This document shows positions 16,108 through 25,237 of a DNA stretch of 64,000 nucleotides, in pieces; position 1 is the stretch's first letter; each line of letters begins with the position of its first letter. Made by a program: the position numbers and the translations under genes. The notes under the pieces were generated by a model, which was not told where the DNA came from, ran no database searches, and saw only the letters and a list, made by a program, of their open reading frames with translations. The DNA is from Bryobacteraceae bacterium (GTDB taxonomy: Bacteria; Acidobacteriota; Terriglobia; Bryobacterales; Bryobacteraceae). The stretch covers positions 124,001 through 188,000 of the forward strand of contig JAIEMJ010000036.1 of NCBI GenBank assembly GCA_019752335.1. Reading direction: 5' to 3'.

Positions 16108-18648
16108 CTATTCGTAGCGCAGCGCGCGCAAGGGATCAATGCGCAACGCCCGGCGAGCGGGCCACAGGGCGGCGAGGATGGCTACCCCCAGGAAGAGGGC
16201 GATCGCGATGACGTATACCGCGGGATCAAGGCCGCTGATGCCATAGAGTTCGCCGCGCAGCAGTTGCGAGAGCCCGGCCGCTCCGCCCACGCCAGCGAGT
16301 AGACCGGCCATGACGGGCCAGGAGAATTGCCGCAGCACCGACGCCATCACGTGGAGCGGCCGCGCGCCCAACGCCAGCCGAATGCCAATTTCCTTCGTCC
16401 GCTGCGATACCGCATAGCTCACCAGGCCCACCAGGCCGAGGCTCGCCAGCAACAGCGCCGTCAGCCCTAGCAGACTCACCGCCGCCGCGCTGCGCTCCGT
16501 GCTCTCCAGCTTCCGGCGGAAGCTCGCCTTCAACGTCTGCACCTGCGGAAACACCTGCGCGTCAAGCCCCTTGGCGAGGGCGGCGATGCGCGGCAGCGCC
16601 GTCTCGACGGGGCCCGCGGACTTGGCGATCAACTGCATCTCCGGCCAGTCGCCCTCGTCAATCGGCAGGTAGACTTCGCCCGCATCCGGATCACTCAACG
16701 CACCAGCCCGGGCGCTGCGCGCAATGCCGACGATCGGCCGCTTCTCATCGAACGGCTTGCCGAGCGGGTCCTGCCCCGGCCACTGAAAGCGCGCCAGACT
16801 CTCGCTGATCACGACGGCCTTCTCGCCCATCGCCATCGCCCGTCCCCGCAGCACCTGAATCTTCATCGTCTCGAAAAAGTCTGGATCCACGCGGTTCACG
16901 TGGACATCCATCTTGCGGTCATCAATGCGGACGCGCATCACCTCGCGCCGGTTACTCAGCGGCGCCGTGGACACCAACGACACCGAAGTGACGCCCGGCT
17001 CGGCGCGCAGTTGCGCCATCAGGCTTTCCAGATACGTCCGCGACTGCGTCGCGTTGAAGCCATGATCGGCGAGCGATGGCGAGATCGAAATCACCTGCTG
17101 GTACTCGAAGCCCGGGTCCATGGAAGTGGCATGTTGCAGACCACGCACCAACAGGCCCGCCACGATCAGCAATACGCAACTGGCGGCCACCTGGGCGCCG
17201 ATCAGCACTTGGCGCACCCGCGTCGAGCGGTGCCGCTGACGGGCCACTTGCAACGCCGGCGTCAGGCCGAAGAGCAGCGCGGCCAGCGCGCCGGCCGTCA
17301 CCGCGAAGAGCGTAACCCGCCAGTCCGGCGTGGCGTCGAGCCAGGCGGGCGAGTCGGTCCACAGCAATAGCGCTCGGAGGACCACCGCGCCGAGTCCGAG
17401 TCCGGCCAGCGAGCCCGCCATCGCCAGCAGCAGGCTCTCGGTGAAGAGCTGGCGCACCAGGCGGCCCTGCCCCGCGCCCACCGCGGCGCGGATTGAGATC
17501 TCGCGCTCCCGTGCGACGCCACGCGCCAGCAGCAGGCTGCCTAAATTGCCGCAGGCCACGGCAAGAATCAGCAGCGCCAGGCTGCCGATCAGGACGAAGA
17601 CGGGCCGCAGCCGCTGGCTTGCGCTTTCCGGCGTGCCGCTGCCGCGCTGGCCGCCGCCGCTCATCTTGAGGTAGCCGCCGGGCTCGCTGGCCAGCCGCTC
17701 CTTCTCCCACACGTCGTTCGGATGCAGCTTTCGCAGATCGCTCGCAAGTTGCGCCAACTCGTCTTCCACGATCTTCGGCGTCATGCCGGGCCGCATGCGG
17801 CCCCACATCTGCACACCCGTGGCGGCATCAGAGAAGCTGGTGAGCAACGCACTGCCGGGGATGAAGTCCGGCTGGCGTGCGATGGGCAGCCACACGTCCG
17901 CGGCGCTCATGGTGAGGCCGCCGAAGTCCGGGCTCGCCACGCCGATGATTGTCGCGCTCTGCCGGTTCAGCCGGATTACCTGGCCGATCACGCTCCGGTT
18001 CGCGCCGAAGTGCCGCGTCCAGAAGCCATGGCTCAACACCACGACGGCCGCGGCATCGGCGTCGTCGTGGCGCGGCTCAAGGGGACGTCCCAGGTTCATC
18101 GGCGCGTCCAGTTCCAGAAAGGTATTCGCCGTCACGAAACTCGCCCGGATCGGCTTCTCCTCGTTCTCGGCAATCAGACCCGCGGAGTGCATCGCCAGCA
18201 CGGCGGAGAGCGTGCGGCTGTGCTCGCGGTAGAAGGCCATCGCCGGGTACGGCAGATCCGAGGCATAGCCACGCGGCGCGCGACGCTGAAAGCTCAACAG
18301 GCTATCCGGATCGCGCACCGGCAGTTGGCTAAAGACCATCAAATTGAAGAAGCCAAACGCTGCCACATTCACGCCGATACCGAGGGCTAACATCAGGACG
18401 GCGGTCAGCGTGAAGCCGGGCGACTTGGCCAGCAGCCGCGCCGCGTAGCGAACGTCTTGCCCCAAACGGTCCAGCCACGTCCAGCCCCAAGCCTCCCGGC
18501 TCTCCTCGCGCAGCCGCAGCCGGTTGCCCAGGTTGTCCCGTCCCTCACGGGCGGCCATCTCGCGATGGAAGTCGAGTTCGTTAGCCAGTTCGCGGTCATG
18601 CTGGCGCAGGCGCAGCAGATAGCCGATTCGACGAATGAATTCGCGCAT
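16108..18648 (-). CDS. ADOP-family ABC transporter permease (PadR-linked)
   Basis: Permease of 846 residues. It begins with the cytosolic N-terminal helix domain of ADOPs (residues 1-80, 'LANELDFHREMAAREG'), followed by 'DVRYAARLLAKSPGF' and the first membrane helix 'VLMLALGIGVNVAAFGF'. Two MacB-type periplasmic domains and two FtsX units follow, ending 'ARRALRIDPLRALRYE'. The start codon is 1 bp from the stop of a PadR gene, the standard PadR-ADOP arrangement, so the regulator and permease are one operon. By eye it is roughly 25-30% identical to the other two ADOPs here. Cargo unknown. Confidence 0.93.
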   Translation of the reverse strand: MREFIRRIGYLLRLRQHDRELANELDFHREMAAREGRDNLGNRLRLREESREAWGWTWLDRLGQDVRYAARLLAKSPGFTLTAVLMLALGIGVNVAAFGFFNLMVFSQLPVRDPDSLLSFQRRAPRGYASDLPYPAMAFYREHSRTLSAVLAMHSAGLIAENEEKPIRASFVTANTFLELDAPMNLGRPLEPRHDDADAAAVVVLSHGFWTRHFGANRSVIGQVIRLNRQSATIIGVASPDFGGLTMSAADVWLPIARQPDFIPGSALLTSFSDAATGVQMWGRMRPGMTPKIVEDELAQLASDLRKLHPNDVWEKERLASEPGGYLKMSGGGQRGSGTPESASQRLRPVFVLIGSLALLILAVACGNLGSLLLARGVAREREISIRAAVGAGQGRLVRQLFTESLLLAMAGSLAGLGLGAVVLRALLLWTDSPAWLDATPDWRVTLFAVTAGALAALLFGLTPALQVARQRHRSTRVRQVLIGAQVAASCVLLIVAGLLVRGLQHATSMDPGFEYQQVISISPSLADHGFNATQSRTYLESLMAQLRAEPGVTSVSLVSTAPLSNRREVMRVRIDDRKMDVHVNRVDPDFFETMKIQVLRGRAMAMGEKAVVISESLARFQWPGQDPLGKPFDEKRPIVGIARSARAGALSDPDAGEVYLPIDEGDWPEMQLIAKSAGPVETALPRIAALAKGLDAQVFPQVQTLKASFRRKLESTERSAAAVSLLGLTALLLASLGLVGLVSYAVSQRTKEIGIRLALGARPLHVMASVLRQFSWPVMAGLLAGVGGAAGLSQLLRGELYGISGLDPAVYVIAIALFLGVAILAALWPARRALRIDPLRALRYE

Positions 18649-18649
18649 C

Positions 18650-18976
18650 TCAGGCTCCCTTCAACACGGCTTGAATCGCCTCGCTGGTGCGGCTGTACTC
18701 CGCGAGTTCCGCCTCCAACTGCTTCTTGCCGGCCGGCGTCAGGCGATAGAAGCGCACCTGCCGGTTCGTCTCGGAGACGCCCCACTCGGCCACCACCCAG
18801 CCCTTCAGCAGGATCTTCTGTAGGGCAGGGTAGAGTGAGCCCTCTTCCACCCGCAGCACCTCGGACGAGAGCAAATGAATCCGCTGCGCGATGGCGTACC
18901 CGTGCAGGGGGCCGGGGCGCAGCACGCGCAAGATCAACAGAACCAGAGCGCCCGAAGGCATATCAGTTTTAGGCAT
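18650..18976 (-). CDS. PadR-family transcriptional regulator
   Basis: Winged-helix regulator of 108 residues. It contains 'ALVLLILRVLRPGPLHGYAI' (helices 1-2), the PadR signature 'EEGSLYPALQKILLKGWV' (recognition helix) and the wing 'RQVRFYRLTPAGKKQLEAE', with a C-terminal dimerisation helix. It is a short, subfamily-2-type PadR. It directly precedes its ADOP permease and most likely represses both genes through the repeat-rich region just upstream. The ligand is unknown. Start ATG 18976; no strong Shine-Dalgarno is seen. Confidence 0.92.
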   Translation of the reverse strand: MPKTDMPSGALVLLILRVLRPGPLHGYAIAQRIHLLSSEVLRVEEGSLYPALQKILLKGWVVAEWGVSETNRQVRFYRLTPAGKKQLEAELAEYSRTSEAIQAVLKGA

Positions 18977-18983
18977 AGATAAA

Positions 18984-19007
18984 CTAGGTGTAGTGTAGCT
19001 AGGCCTA
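18984..19007. promoter_or_regulatory. Repeat-rich candidate PadR operator
   Basis: Just upstream of padR: CTAGG at 18984 and again at 18999, with TGTAG twice in tandem (18989-18998) between them. The 8-bp palindrome TAGGCCTA follows at 19000-19007. This is the likely place for autoregulation, but the half sites do not match those of the second PadR gene in this window. Confidence 0.28.
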
Positions 19008-19029
19008 AAACCGCTGTCAAGGGTAATTT

Positions 19030-19980
19030 TTAGCGCCGGAAAATCAGCACGCCCGTGCCGATATTGATTGCCGTCTCCAGCGTTTTCAAGCCGGCGTTCT
19101 TGGCGGTGCTGGTGGGGATGAACAGGATGTCGTCCGTCTGCAGGGCTAGGTCGGCTTGCTTGCCTTCGAGGATCTTCTTGAGGTCGATGGCCATTTCCTG
19201 GCGTTTCTCGGGGTCATTCGTCTTCCGCAGGACGCGCGCCCGGGACGGCGCCGACGTCCGTTCCAAGCCCTCCGCCATCGCCAAGGCTTGCAACACCGAA
19301 ACCTTCTCCTGCGCACTCAGCACAAAGCCGCCGCTCTTCTTCACCGCGCCAATCACGTACACCACCGGAGCCTTCTCCACGGCGATCACGTCCGTCGGCT
19401 GTATCAGGATGTTGTTGGCGGGCGTGCGCGCTTCCATCAGTTCGCGCAGGTTGATCGCGCAACTCATGTACTCGCCCGACGCATCGGTCTTCGCTTGCGG
19501 CAAGGGAATTGGACCGAAAGCCTTCGCGCGCGTCACCGTGGCGATGGTGCCGGCGTCCTGCCGCAAGCCACCGGCCAGCGAGATGATTTCGAGCAAGGTT
19601 TTCCGGCCGCGCAATTGCTGAATACCCGGCGTGGTGACGGCGCCCACCACCGTCACCGGTTGGCTGCGGAACTCCACCAGCCGCACCAGCACCTGCGGAT
19701 TCCGCACGTACATCTTCAAGGACTCGGCCAGCCGGTCCTCCAGTTGCGCGGGCGTCAAGCCGCCGGCCATCATGCGCCCCACTAGGGGCAGTTTGACGTG
19801 CCCGCTAGTTTCGATGCGCAACGGATTCTGGTCGGTAAACGGGACATCCACCACGTGGATCGTGATCGTGTCCTCCGGCCCCAGCACGTAGTCGCGATAG
19901 GGCGCCTGGGCGCTCACCGCCGCGCCGAGAAGGATGAACGCAGCTAGACAGAGACGCACCACTACGAGGTTGATTCTCAC
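19030..19980 (-). CDS. Polysaccharide export protein (Wza-like, SLBB domains)
   Basis: Secreted or outer-membrane protein of about 316 residues. After a signal peptide ending near 'GAAVSAQA' comes a Poly_export domain ('YVLGPEDTITIHVVD', 'GHVKLPLVGRMMAGGLTPAQ', 'QVLVRLVEF'). Two SLBB beta-grasp units follow ('VTVVGAVTTPGIQQL' and 'VYVIGAVKKSGGFVL'). Such proteins form or gate the outer-membrane channel for exopolysaccharide. No lipobox Cys is seen at the cleavage site and no tyrosine kinase or polymerase gene is adjacent, so it is an orphan. GTG 19980 gives a normal signal peptide; TTG 20001 would lengthen it, and TTGACA at 20001-19996 with a 17-bp spacer might instead be a -35. Confidence 0.85.
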   Translation of the reverse strand: MRINLVVVRLCLAAFILLGAAVSAQAPYRDYVLGPEDTITIHVVDVPFTDQNPLRIETSGHVKLPLVGRMMAGGLTPAQLEDRLAESLKMYVRNPQVLVRLVEFRSQPVTVVGAVTTPGIQQLRGRKTLLEIISLAGGLRQDAGTIATVTRAKAFGPIPLPQAKTDASGEYMSCAINLRELMEARTPANNILIQPTDVIAVEKAPVVYVIGAVKKSGGFVLSAQEKVSVLQALAMAEGLERTSAPSRARVLRKTNDPEKRQEMAIDLKKILEGKQADLALQTDDILFIPTSTAKNAGLKTLETAINIGTGVLIFRR

Positions 19981-20011
19981 AGCGTGGCTGGGCAATGTCA
20001 ACCGCGCAGGG

Positions 20012-20017
20012 TACTAT
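20012..20017 (+). promoter_or_regulatory. -10 hexamer 5 nt upstream of the rnr start
   Basis: TACTAT, then GAGAT, then TTG 20023. The same GAGAT spacer and TTG start recur in front of the alkyltransferase-like gene at 54055. Confidence 0.42.
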
Positions 20018-20022
20018 GAGAT

Positions 20023-22365
20023 TTGGCCAAAGGCAAACCCAAACCCTCCTCGCGTAAGGCTTCTCTACATGGCCGGGCCTTCGACGACTCGCTCCTCGTT
20101 TCCTACATCTCCACCCTGCCCCATCACCGCGGCACCTACAAACAACTGGTGAAAGAGCTCGGCAGCCGCGGCGTGGAACGACAGGATTTTGAACGCGCGC
20201 TCGAGCAGGCCCTCACGCGCGGCCAACTGGTTGAGTACCAACGGGACCATTTCCTGGTCGCGCAGGCCAGTACGGAATTCATCTCCGGACAACTCCGCGT
20301 CCACCGCGACGGCTACGGCTTCGTCGTTCCGGAGGCGCCCGTTCCCGGCCTGGCCGGTGATCTCTTCATCCCCCCCGACAGCGCCACCAAGGCCATGCAC
20401 GGCGACCGCGTGCTGGCCCGCGTCGGCCGCATTTCGAAGGACGGCCGCGCCGACGGCGAGATCATCAAGGTCCTCAAGCGCGCCCATGGCACCGTTGTCG
20501 GCGAGTTCCAGGTGAAGCGCACCTCAAACTGGGTGAAGCCGCACGACGACCGCCTGCGCGAATGGATTCTCATTCCTGCGGGCCTGGAGTTTCCGGCCGC
20601 CTCGCCCGAAGTGGACCGCATCGGCGCCACTGCCGCCCTGCCCACCCGCGTCGAGGATCTGCAGGGCTACATCGTCAATGTGGAAATCATCGATTTTCCC
20701 GCCGATGGCGAAGGCGGCACTGGGCGCGTCATTGAGATCCTCGGGCGCCCGGACGACTTCGGCGTCGACGTCGAAATCGTCATTCGCAAACACCACCTGC
20801 CGCATCGGTTTCCGCCCGAAGTGATCGCCGAAGCCAAAGCCTTCAGCGCCGTTCCCGAGGACTTGCCGGACCGCCGCGACTTCCGCGACTACGACATCGT
20901 CACCATCGACGGGGAAACCGCTCGCGACTTCGACGACGCCGTGTGGGTGGATACCTTGCCCAACGGCAATTTTGCGCTGCACGTCCATATCGCCGACGTC
21001 AGCCACTACATCCAGCCCGGTTCGGCGATTGATCGCGAAGCGTACCTGCGCGGCACCAGCGTCTACTTTCCGGATCGCGCCGTGCCCATGCTGCCGCTGG
21101 AGCTATCCACCGATATCTGCAGCCTGCGGCCCCAGGTCGACCGCCTCGTGATGTCCGCGCTCCTCGAAATCAACCACCAGGGCGAGACGGTTTCCCGCGA
21201 ATTCTGTTCCGGCGTCATTCGCAGCCGCGAGCGGATGACCTACGCCGACGTCCACTTACTCCTCGAAGGCGACCCCGCCGAAACGGCCGCCTTACGCGAG
21301 CGCTATGCGCCTTTGCTAAGCCGTTTTCAGCTCATGAAGGAGTTGGCCTTAATTCTCAACCGTCAGCGTGTCCGCCGCGGATCGATCGATTTTGACTTAC
21401 CCGAAGCGCAAATCGAATTCGACGCCCTGGGCGCCATGACCGGCGTCACCCGCGGCGCCCGCAACATCGCCCACCGCCTGATTGAGGAGTTCATGCTGGC
21501 TGCCAATGAGGCCGTCGCCAGTCATCTCGAAAAAAGTGGCGGACCCTCGCTCTACCGCATTCACGAGACACCGAATCCGCAAAAAGTGAGTGAGTTCGAG
21601 CAGATTGCCGTCCACTATGGCGTCTCGCTGGGCACGGCGCCGATGAAGCGCCAGCAGATCACCATGCGCGGACGCGATGGCCGCAAAGTACGGCGCGATC
21701 ACTTGACGCCGTCCGGTAACTTTCAGATTTCCTCGAAGAGTTTTCAGCGGCTGATCAAGCAACTCGAAGGCAAGCCTGAAGAAAGGATCTTGAGTTACTT
21801 AATGCTGCGGAGCCTGAAGCAAGCGCGATACTCCTCAGAGAATTCCGGCCACTTCGCTTTGGCTACCGGTAGCTACACCCATTTCACCTCGCCCATCCGG
21901 CGTTACCCGGACCTGGTAATTCACCGCCTGCTGCGCGCCCTGCTCACCCAACCCGGCCATCCGCCTTACTCCGAAAGCCAGCTTCGCCAAATCGGCGACG
22001 ATACCTCGCTCACCGAACGCCGCGCCGCCGAAGCCGAACGTGACTTACTCGAATGGAAAAAGGCCAAGTTCATGGCCGAGCGCGTCGGCGACGAGTTCAC
22101 CGGCTTAATCACTTCCACCGCCAAGTTCGGTTTCTTTGTCGAACTCGATACGCTCTTCATTGAGGGCCTGGTCGCCATCGAAAGCCTCTTCTGGGATCGC
22201 TTTCTCTACGACGAGCGCACCCGCAAGCTCACCGGCGAACGCACCCGCAAGTCCTACGCGCTGGGCGACCGCGTCAAGGTCCGCGTGGACCGCGTGGAGG
22301 CCCAAGGCGGCCGCATCCAGTTTTCCTTGGCCGAAGGTGTGCCCGAGCGTAAGAAACGCAAGTGA
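20023..22365 (+). CDS. rnr: Ribonuclease R
   Basis: Processive 3'-5' exoribonuclease of 780 residues. Order: a basic N-terminus, winged-helix/HTH_12 region ('GTYKQLVKELGSRG'), cold-shock domains, and the RNB catalytic domain with the metal-binding motif 'TIDGETARDFDDAVWVD' (the three catalytic Asp). Then 'HIADVSHYIQPGSAID', 'TSVYFPDRAVPMLP' and 'YTHFTSPIRRYPDLVIHRLL', a C-terminal S1 domain ('GLITSTAKFGFFVELD') and a short Lys/Arg tail. Length and domain order are those of RNase R rather than RNase II. It starts at TTG 20023, with TACTAT 5 nt upstream and only a weak AGGG further away. Confidence 0.95.
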   Translation: MAKGKPKPSSRKASLHGRAFDDSLLVSYISTLPHHRGTYKQLVKELGSRGVERQDFERALEQALTRGQLVEYQRDHFLVAQASTEFISGQLRVHRDGYGFVVPEAPVPGLAGDLFIPPDSATKAMHGDRVLARVGRISKDGRADGEIIKVLKRAHGTVVGEFQVKRTSNWVKPHDDRLREWILIPAGLEFPAASPEVDRIGATAALPTRVEDLQGYIVNVEIIDFPADGEGGTGRVIEILGRPDDFGVDVEIVIRKHHLPHRFPPEVIAEAKAFSAVPEDLPDRRDFRDYDIVTIDGETARDFDDAVWVDTLPNGNFALHVHIADVSHYIQPGSAIDREAYLRGTSVYFPDRAVPMLPLELSTDICSLRPQVDRLVMSALLEINHQGETVSREFCSGVIRSRERMTYADVHLLLEGDPAETAALRERYAPLLSRFQLMKELALILNRQRVRRGSIDFDLPEAQIEFDALGAMTGVTRGARNIAHRLIEEFMLAANEAVASHLEKSGGPSLYRIHETPNPQKVSEFEQIAVHYGVSLGTAPMKRQQITMRGRDGRKVRRDHLTPSGNFQISSKSFQRLIKQLEGKPEERILSYLMLRSLKQARYSSENSGHFALATGSYTHFTSPIRRYPDLVIHRLLRALLTQPGHPPYSESQLRQIGDDTSLTERRAAEAERDLLEWKKAKFMAERVGDEFTGLITSTAKFGFFVELDTLFIEGLVAIESLFWDRFLYDERTRKLTGERTRKSYALGDRVKVRVDRVEAQGGRIQFSLAEGVPERKKRK

Positions 22366-22371
22366 TACGCT
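22366..22371 (+). promoter_or_regulatory. -10 hexamer 6 nt upstream of GTG 22378
   Basis: TACGCT directly follows the rnr stop codon and lies 6 nt before GTG 22378. It supports that start over GTG 22372. Confidence 0.35.
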
Positions 22372-22377
22372 GTGGGC

Positions 22378-23469
22378 GTGTCACGCTTACTGTTTCTTCT
22401 CCCCGCTCTCCTCGTCGCGCAAACGGCCGTCCAACACGAAGGCCTATCGGGCCTGGAACTCGATAACGGCCGCGTCCGCCTGGTGGTGCTCAACCCCGGC
22501 GGCGCCTTCGCCAGTTTCTCCTTGAAGTCGGGGAACCGCATGAATCCCTTCTGGGACCCTTCACGCATGTCCCGCGAAGCCGGCGGCCGCCCACGGACGA
22601 ACATCAGCACCGGGCATTTCCTCTGCGTCGATGGCTTCGGGCCGGTGTCGGCCGACGAGCAGAAGGCCAGCTTTCCCGGCCACGGCGAGGCCACCCGTCT
22701 GCCCTGGGAAGTGCTCTCCTCCACGCCGCGTAGCGTCAGTTTTCGCGTCACGCTTCCCAAGGTTATGGAAGTACTGAAGCGCGACATCACCCTAGCTCCC
22801 GGCGAACAAGTAGTACTGGTGGAGAGCGAAATCGAAAGCCAACTCGATTTTGACCGGCCCTTGCTCTGGGCCGAACACGCCACCGCCGGGGCTCCGTTTC
22901 TCGCCCTCGGCAAGACCGTCGTTGACGCCTCCTCCACGCAATGCCAGACGAAACCCTACGCGCAGAAGGGCATGCGTACTTTCGCATCCGGCGAGAACTT
23001 TACCTGGCCCAAGTTAGGAAGCTTGGACCTGCGGCAAACGCCCGCGAAAGCGGGAGAGCTAAACCATATCGGCTGCCTCATGGATCCAACCCGCGAGTAC
23101 CAGTACGTTACCGTACTAAGTACGGACCAACGCTTGCTGTACGGATATCTTTTCCGCCGCGCCGACTATCCCTGGATCCAACACTGGATGAATTATCCCG
23201 CCAACGGACAATATAGCTGGGGAATCGAATTCGGCATGCAACCCTACGACATGACGAAACGTGAATTAGTCGCGATGTCACCCTTATTCGGCCAGCCTAC
23301 CTTTCGCTGGCTCGGCGCGCGCGCCAAGCTGGCCACCCGGTATTTGATGTTTATCACCGAAGTCCCCGCGAGCTTCCACCGCGTGGATGATGTCCAACTG
23401 CAGGACGGAAAACTCACCATCCAAGGCGGGGGACAGAGGGTGGAGCTTCGTACCGCGGCAAAGCTCTAG
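22378..23469 (+). CDS. Secreted mutarotase-like beta-sandwich protein
   Basis: Protein of about 363 residues with a signal peptide (MSRLLFLLPALLVAQTAVQ). The body is rich in beta strands and has the look of a galactose-mutarotase-like fold: 'LSGLELDNGRVRLVVLNPGG' at the start, 'LLWAEHATAGAPFL' in the middle with an aromatic-Glu-His cluster, and 'YSWGIEFGMQPYDMTKREL' later. These resemble proteins annotated as DUF4380 or aldose epimerase-like. I cannot verify active-site residues, so sugar binding rather than catalysis is equally possible. The start is chosen at GTG 22378 because of the upstream hexamer. A strong AT hairpin overlaps the stop codon. Confidence 0.6.
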   Translation: MSRLLFLLPALLVAQTAVQHEGLSGLELDNGRVRLVVLNPGGAFASFSLKSGNRMNPFWDPSRMSREAGGRPRTNISTGHFLCVDGFGPVSADEQKASFPGHGEATRLPWEVLSSTPRSVSFRVTLPKVMEVLKRDITLAPGEQVVLVESEIESQLDFDRPLLWAEHATAGAPFLALGKTVVDASSTQCQTKPYAQKGMRTFASGENFTWPKLGSLDLRQTPAKAGELNHIGCLMDPTREYQYVTVLSTDQRLLYGYLFRRADYPWIQHWMNYPANGQYSWGIEFGMQPYDMTKRELVAMSPLFGQPTFRWLGARAKLATRYLMFITEVPASFHRVDDVQLQDGKLTIQGGGQRVELRTAAKL

Positions 23470-23489
23470 TACTTTTTCAAAAAAGTACT
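23468..23489. terminator. AT-rich hairpin at the end of the mutarotase-like gene
   Basis: AGTACTTTTT (23468-23477) pairs with AAAAAGTACT (23480-23489). It begins within the TAG stop codon. The U-rich arm could serve as a terminator on either strand, although the stem has few GC pairs and the loop is very small. Confidence 0.4.
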
Positions 23490-23605
23490 GAAATTGTTAC
23501 TCCCGGTACCAGGACTTTCGCACTATTGACCTGTTACTCTGCGATGGCGAGCTACTCGGCAGCTATGGATTTGTGCTGAGTGGCTTCGCGAAGGAGGAGT
23601 AAGTC

Positions 23606-24910
23606 ATGATTCGCCAAACCATCTTGCTCGCTTGCGTCACCGTGAGCGCCGCATTCTCTCAAGGACTCACCGCGACTTCGCCGTTAGTTCCCTTGCCGGC
23701 CGCCACCTTTGGCGGCAGTGGCATTCCCAATACCGCCGTGGCCGTCCAGACCATCTCCAATGGCGGCAATACCATCGTCCTCGGTCTGAACGCCACCCAG
23801 CGCTTCGCCGCGCAAACCGTCACCAACAACGGGGCCGGTACTTTTTATGGCGCCACGGGCGTTAGTCCAAATGCGCCGTCGACACCCGCTAACCCGCTCG
23901 CCAATTGGAATTTTAATTTTTACATTCAGGCCTTGGGCCCGGCCCCTACGAATGCGAATGTCCTCGGCCAGTACACCTTTGAATTGCTCTACGACATGGA
24001 CCCGGCCAACGCCACGCCGGCGGCATCGCTGGGCCGTGTGGTCATTCCTACGGGCGTCTCCAATCCCCTTGGCACTGTGCAGGACTCCACCAACCTCGGC
24101 TTCGACGCCTTCCGCGTCGCGATTCCCGGCGTTTTAACGCCGCCGCTGGGCTACGCCAACCCGGGCGGACAAGACTTCAATCCGAATATTCTTGGCCAGT
24201 ACACTTTCGCCCTGCGTGCCTTCGCGGGTGGCGTCCAGATCGGTGAGGTGGTGATTCACGTCAACGCGGTTCCCAACACCTCCACCCTTCCGAATCCCGA
24301 AATGAGTTACCAGGTGCGCTACCTCTCGAATCTCAACGTTGGTGAATCGTCCGTGAACATCACTAACACCGGCGCCCGGGGCGCCCAGTTGGCCGCGGGC
24401 ACGAACACCAGCACCACCGGCTCCATCTGCGTGAATGCCTATGTCTTCTCGCCCGACGAACAGATGGTCTCTTGCTGTTCCTGCCCGGTTACGCCCAACG
24501 GTTTGGTCTCGCTCTCAGCCACCAGTCTGGTGGGTAACAGCCTCACGCCTGCCGTTCCCACCTCGGTCATCGTCAAACTCGTCTCGACGATTCCGCTGCC
24601 GGGCGCCACGGGCTGCACCGGTTCCGCTTCCGCGATCCGTCCGCTCACCCCCATCCCGCAGCCGGGTCAACTGGCTACCGGCATGCTGGCCTGGGCAACT
24701 ACTTACCACAACGCCGGCCCTGGCCAACCTTTCGCTGCCACTTCCACCCCTTTCGCCCCCGCGACGCTCAGCGTGCTGCCCACGGGCGGCGATGACGTTA
24801 GTGAACTTGGCCGTCTCGCCACCCTTTGCACCTACATCAACGCCAATGGCAGTGGCTTCGGAATCTGCCGAGCCTGCCGCCTCGGCGGACTTGGCGCCGG
24901 CCGGCTGTAG
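23606..24910 (+). CDS. Secreted acidobacterial protein with CCSC and C-terminal Cys motif (paralog 1)
   Basis: Protein of 434 residues with a signal peptide (MIRQTILLACVTVSAAFSQG). The first half is Asn/Gly/Thr/Pro-rich beta sequence ('GLTATSPLVPLPAATFGG', 'GQYTFELLYDMDP'). The second half has 'SYQVRYLSNLNVGESSVNIT', the Cys block 'VSCCSCPVTPNGLVSLS' and the tail 'GSGFGICRACRLGGLG'. I associate this C-terminal arrangement with secreted proteins of Solibacter-like acidobacteria; no biochemical role is known to me. The paired Cys may form disulfides or an attachment signal. A near-perfect Shine-Dalgarno (AAGGAGGAG) precedes ATG 23606, implying high expression. A paralog follows downstream, and each copy ends in its own GC-rich terminator. 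Confidence 0.82.
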   Translation: MIRQTILLACVTVSAAFSQGLTATSPLVPLPAATFGGSGIPNTAVAVQTISNGGNTIVLGLNATQRFAAQTVTNNGAGTFYGATGVSPNAPSTPANPLANWNFNFYIQALGPAPTNANVLGQYTFELLYDMDPANATPAASLGRVVIPTGVSNPLGTVQDSTNLGFDAFRVAIPGVLTPPLGYANPGGQDFNPNILGQYTFALRAFAGGVQIGEVVIHVNAVPNTSTLPNPEMSYQVRYLSNLNVGESSVNITNTGARGAQLAAGTNTSTTGSICVNAYVFSPDEQMVSCCSCPVTPNGLVSLSATSLVGNSLTPAVPTSVIVKLVSTIPLPGATGCTGSASAIRPLTPIPQPGQLATGMLAWATTYHNAGPGQPFAATSTPFAPATLSVLPTGGDDVSELGRLATLCTYINANGSGFGICRACRLGGLGAGRL

Positions 24911-24929
24911 TTTTTCCCCACCACGTCCC

Positions 24930-24968
24930 AACGGCGGAACGGCAACGAATTGCCTCTCCGCCGTTTTC
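24930..24968 (+). terminator. Rho-independent terminator of paralog 1
   Basis: AACGGCGGA (24930-24938) pairs with TCCGCCGTT (24957-24965). A second inner stem, GGCAA/TTGCC, closes around CGAA, and the outer stem is followed by TT. The outer stem core ACGGCGGA is repeated in the terminator of paralog 2. Confidence 0.8.
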
Positions 24969-25208
24969 GATGTACCAGTACTTACTCCTGCCGACGTCAT
25001 GGCCCAAGGAGGCCAAATTGTAAGACAGTACTAGCGATACTTTCTCGTCTGCTCCGCGAAACCGCCTTCTCCATGGATTCAATAGCCAAAAGTAGGGCCA
25101 CGGAGAGGATTTCCTCATATTCATGAATCGTCGATTCCCAGTACTTTAAGATGCGTAAATGTACGTTGTCTAACTTAAGTAAAACTGTTACCCTCCTTGT
25201 GCCGACCC

Positions 25209-25237
25209 ACTTAGCGGCCTAAAGGTATTGGCTAAGT
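25209..25237. promoter_or_regulatory. 7-bp inverted repeat upstream of paralog 2
   Basis: ACTTAGC (25209-25215) and GCTAAGT (25231-25237) flank 15 bases, about 50 bp upstream of the ATG at 25289. It may be an operator or a 5'-UTR hairpin; nothing equivalent precedes paralog 1. Confidence 0.25.

Noticed and set aside
19996-20001. TTGACA with a 17-bp spacer to GAGAAT as a full sigma-70 promoter of the export gene
   Set aside because: The -10 would lie at the preferred start codon (19980), so a downstream start would be required. It is mentioned in the gene entry but not called as a promoter.
24837-25124. Minus-strand 95-codon frame between the tandem paralogs
   Set aside because: Half of it is antisense to paralog 1; no ribosome site, no recognisable motif, and it crosses the terminator.
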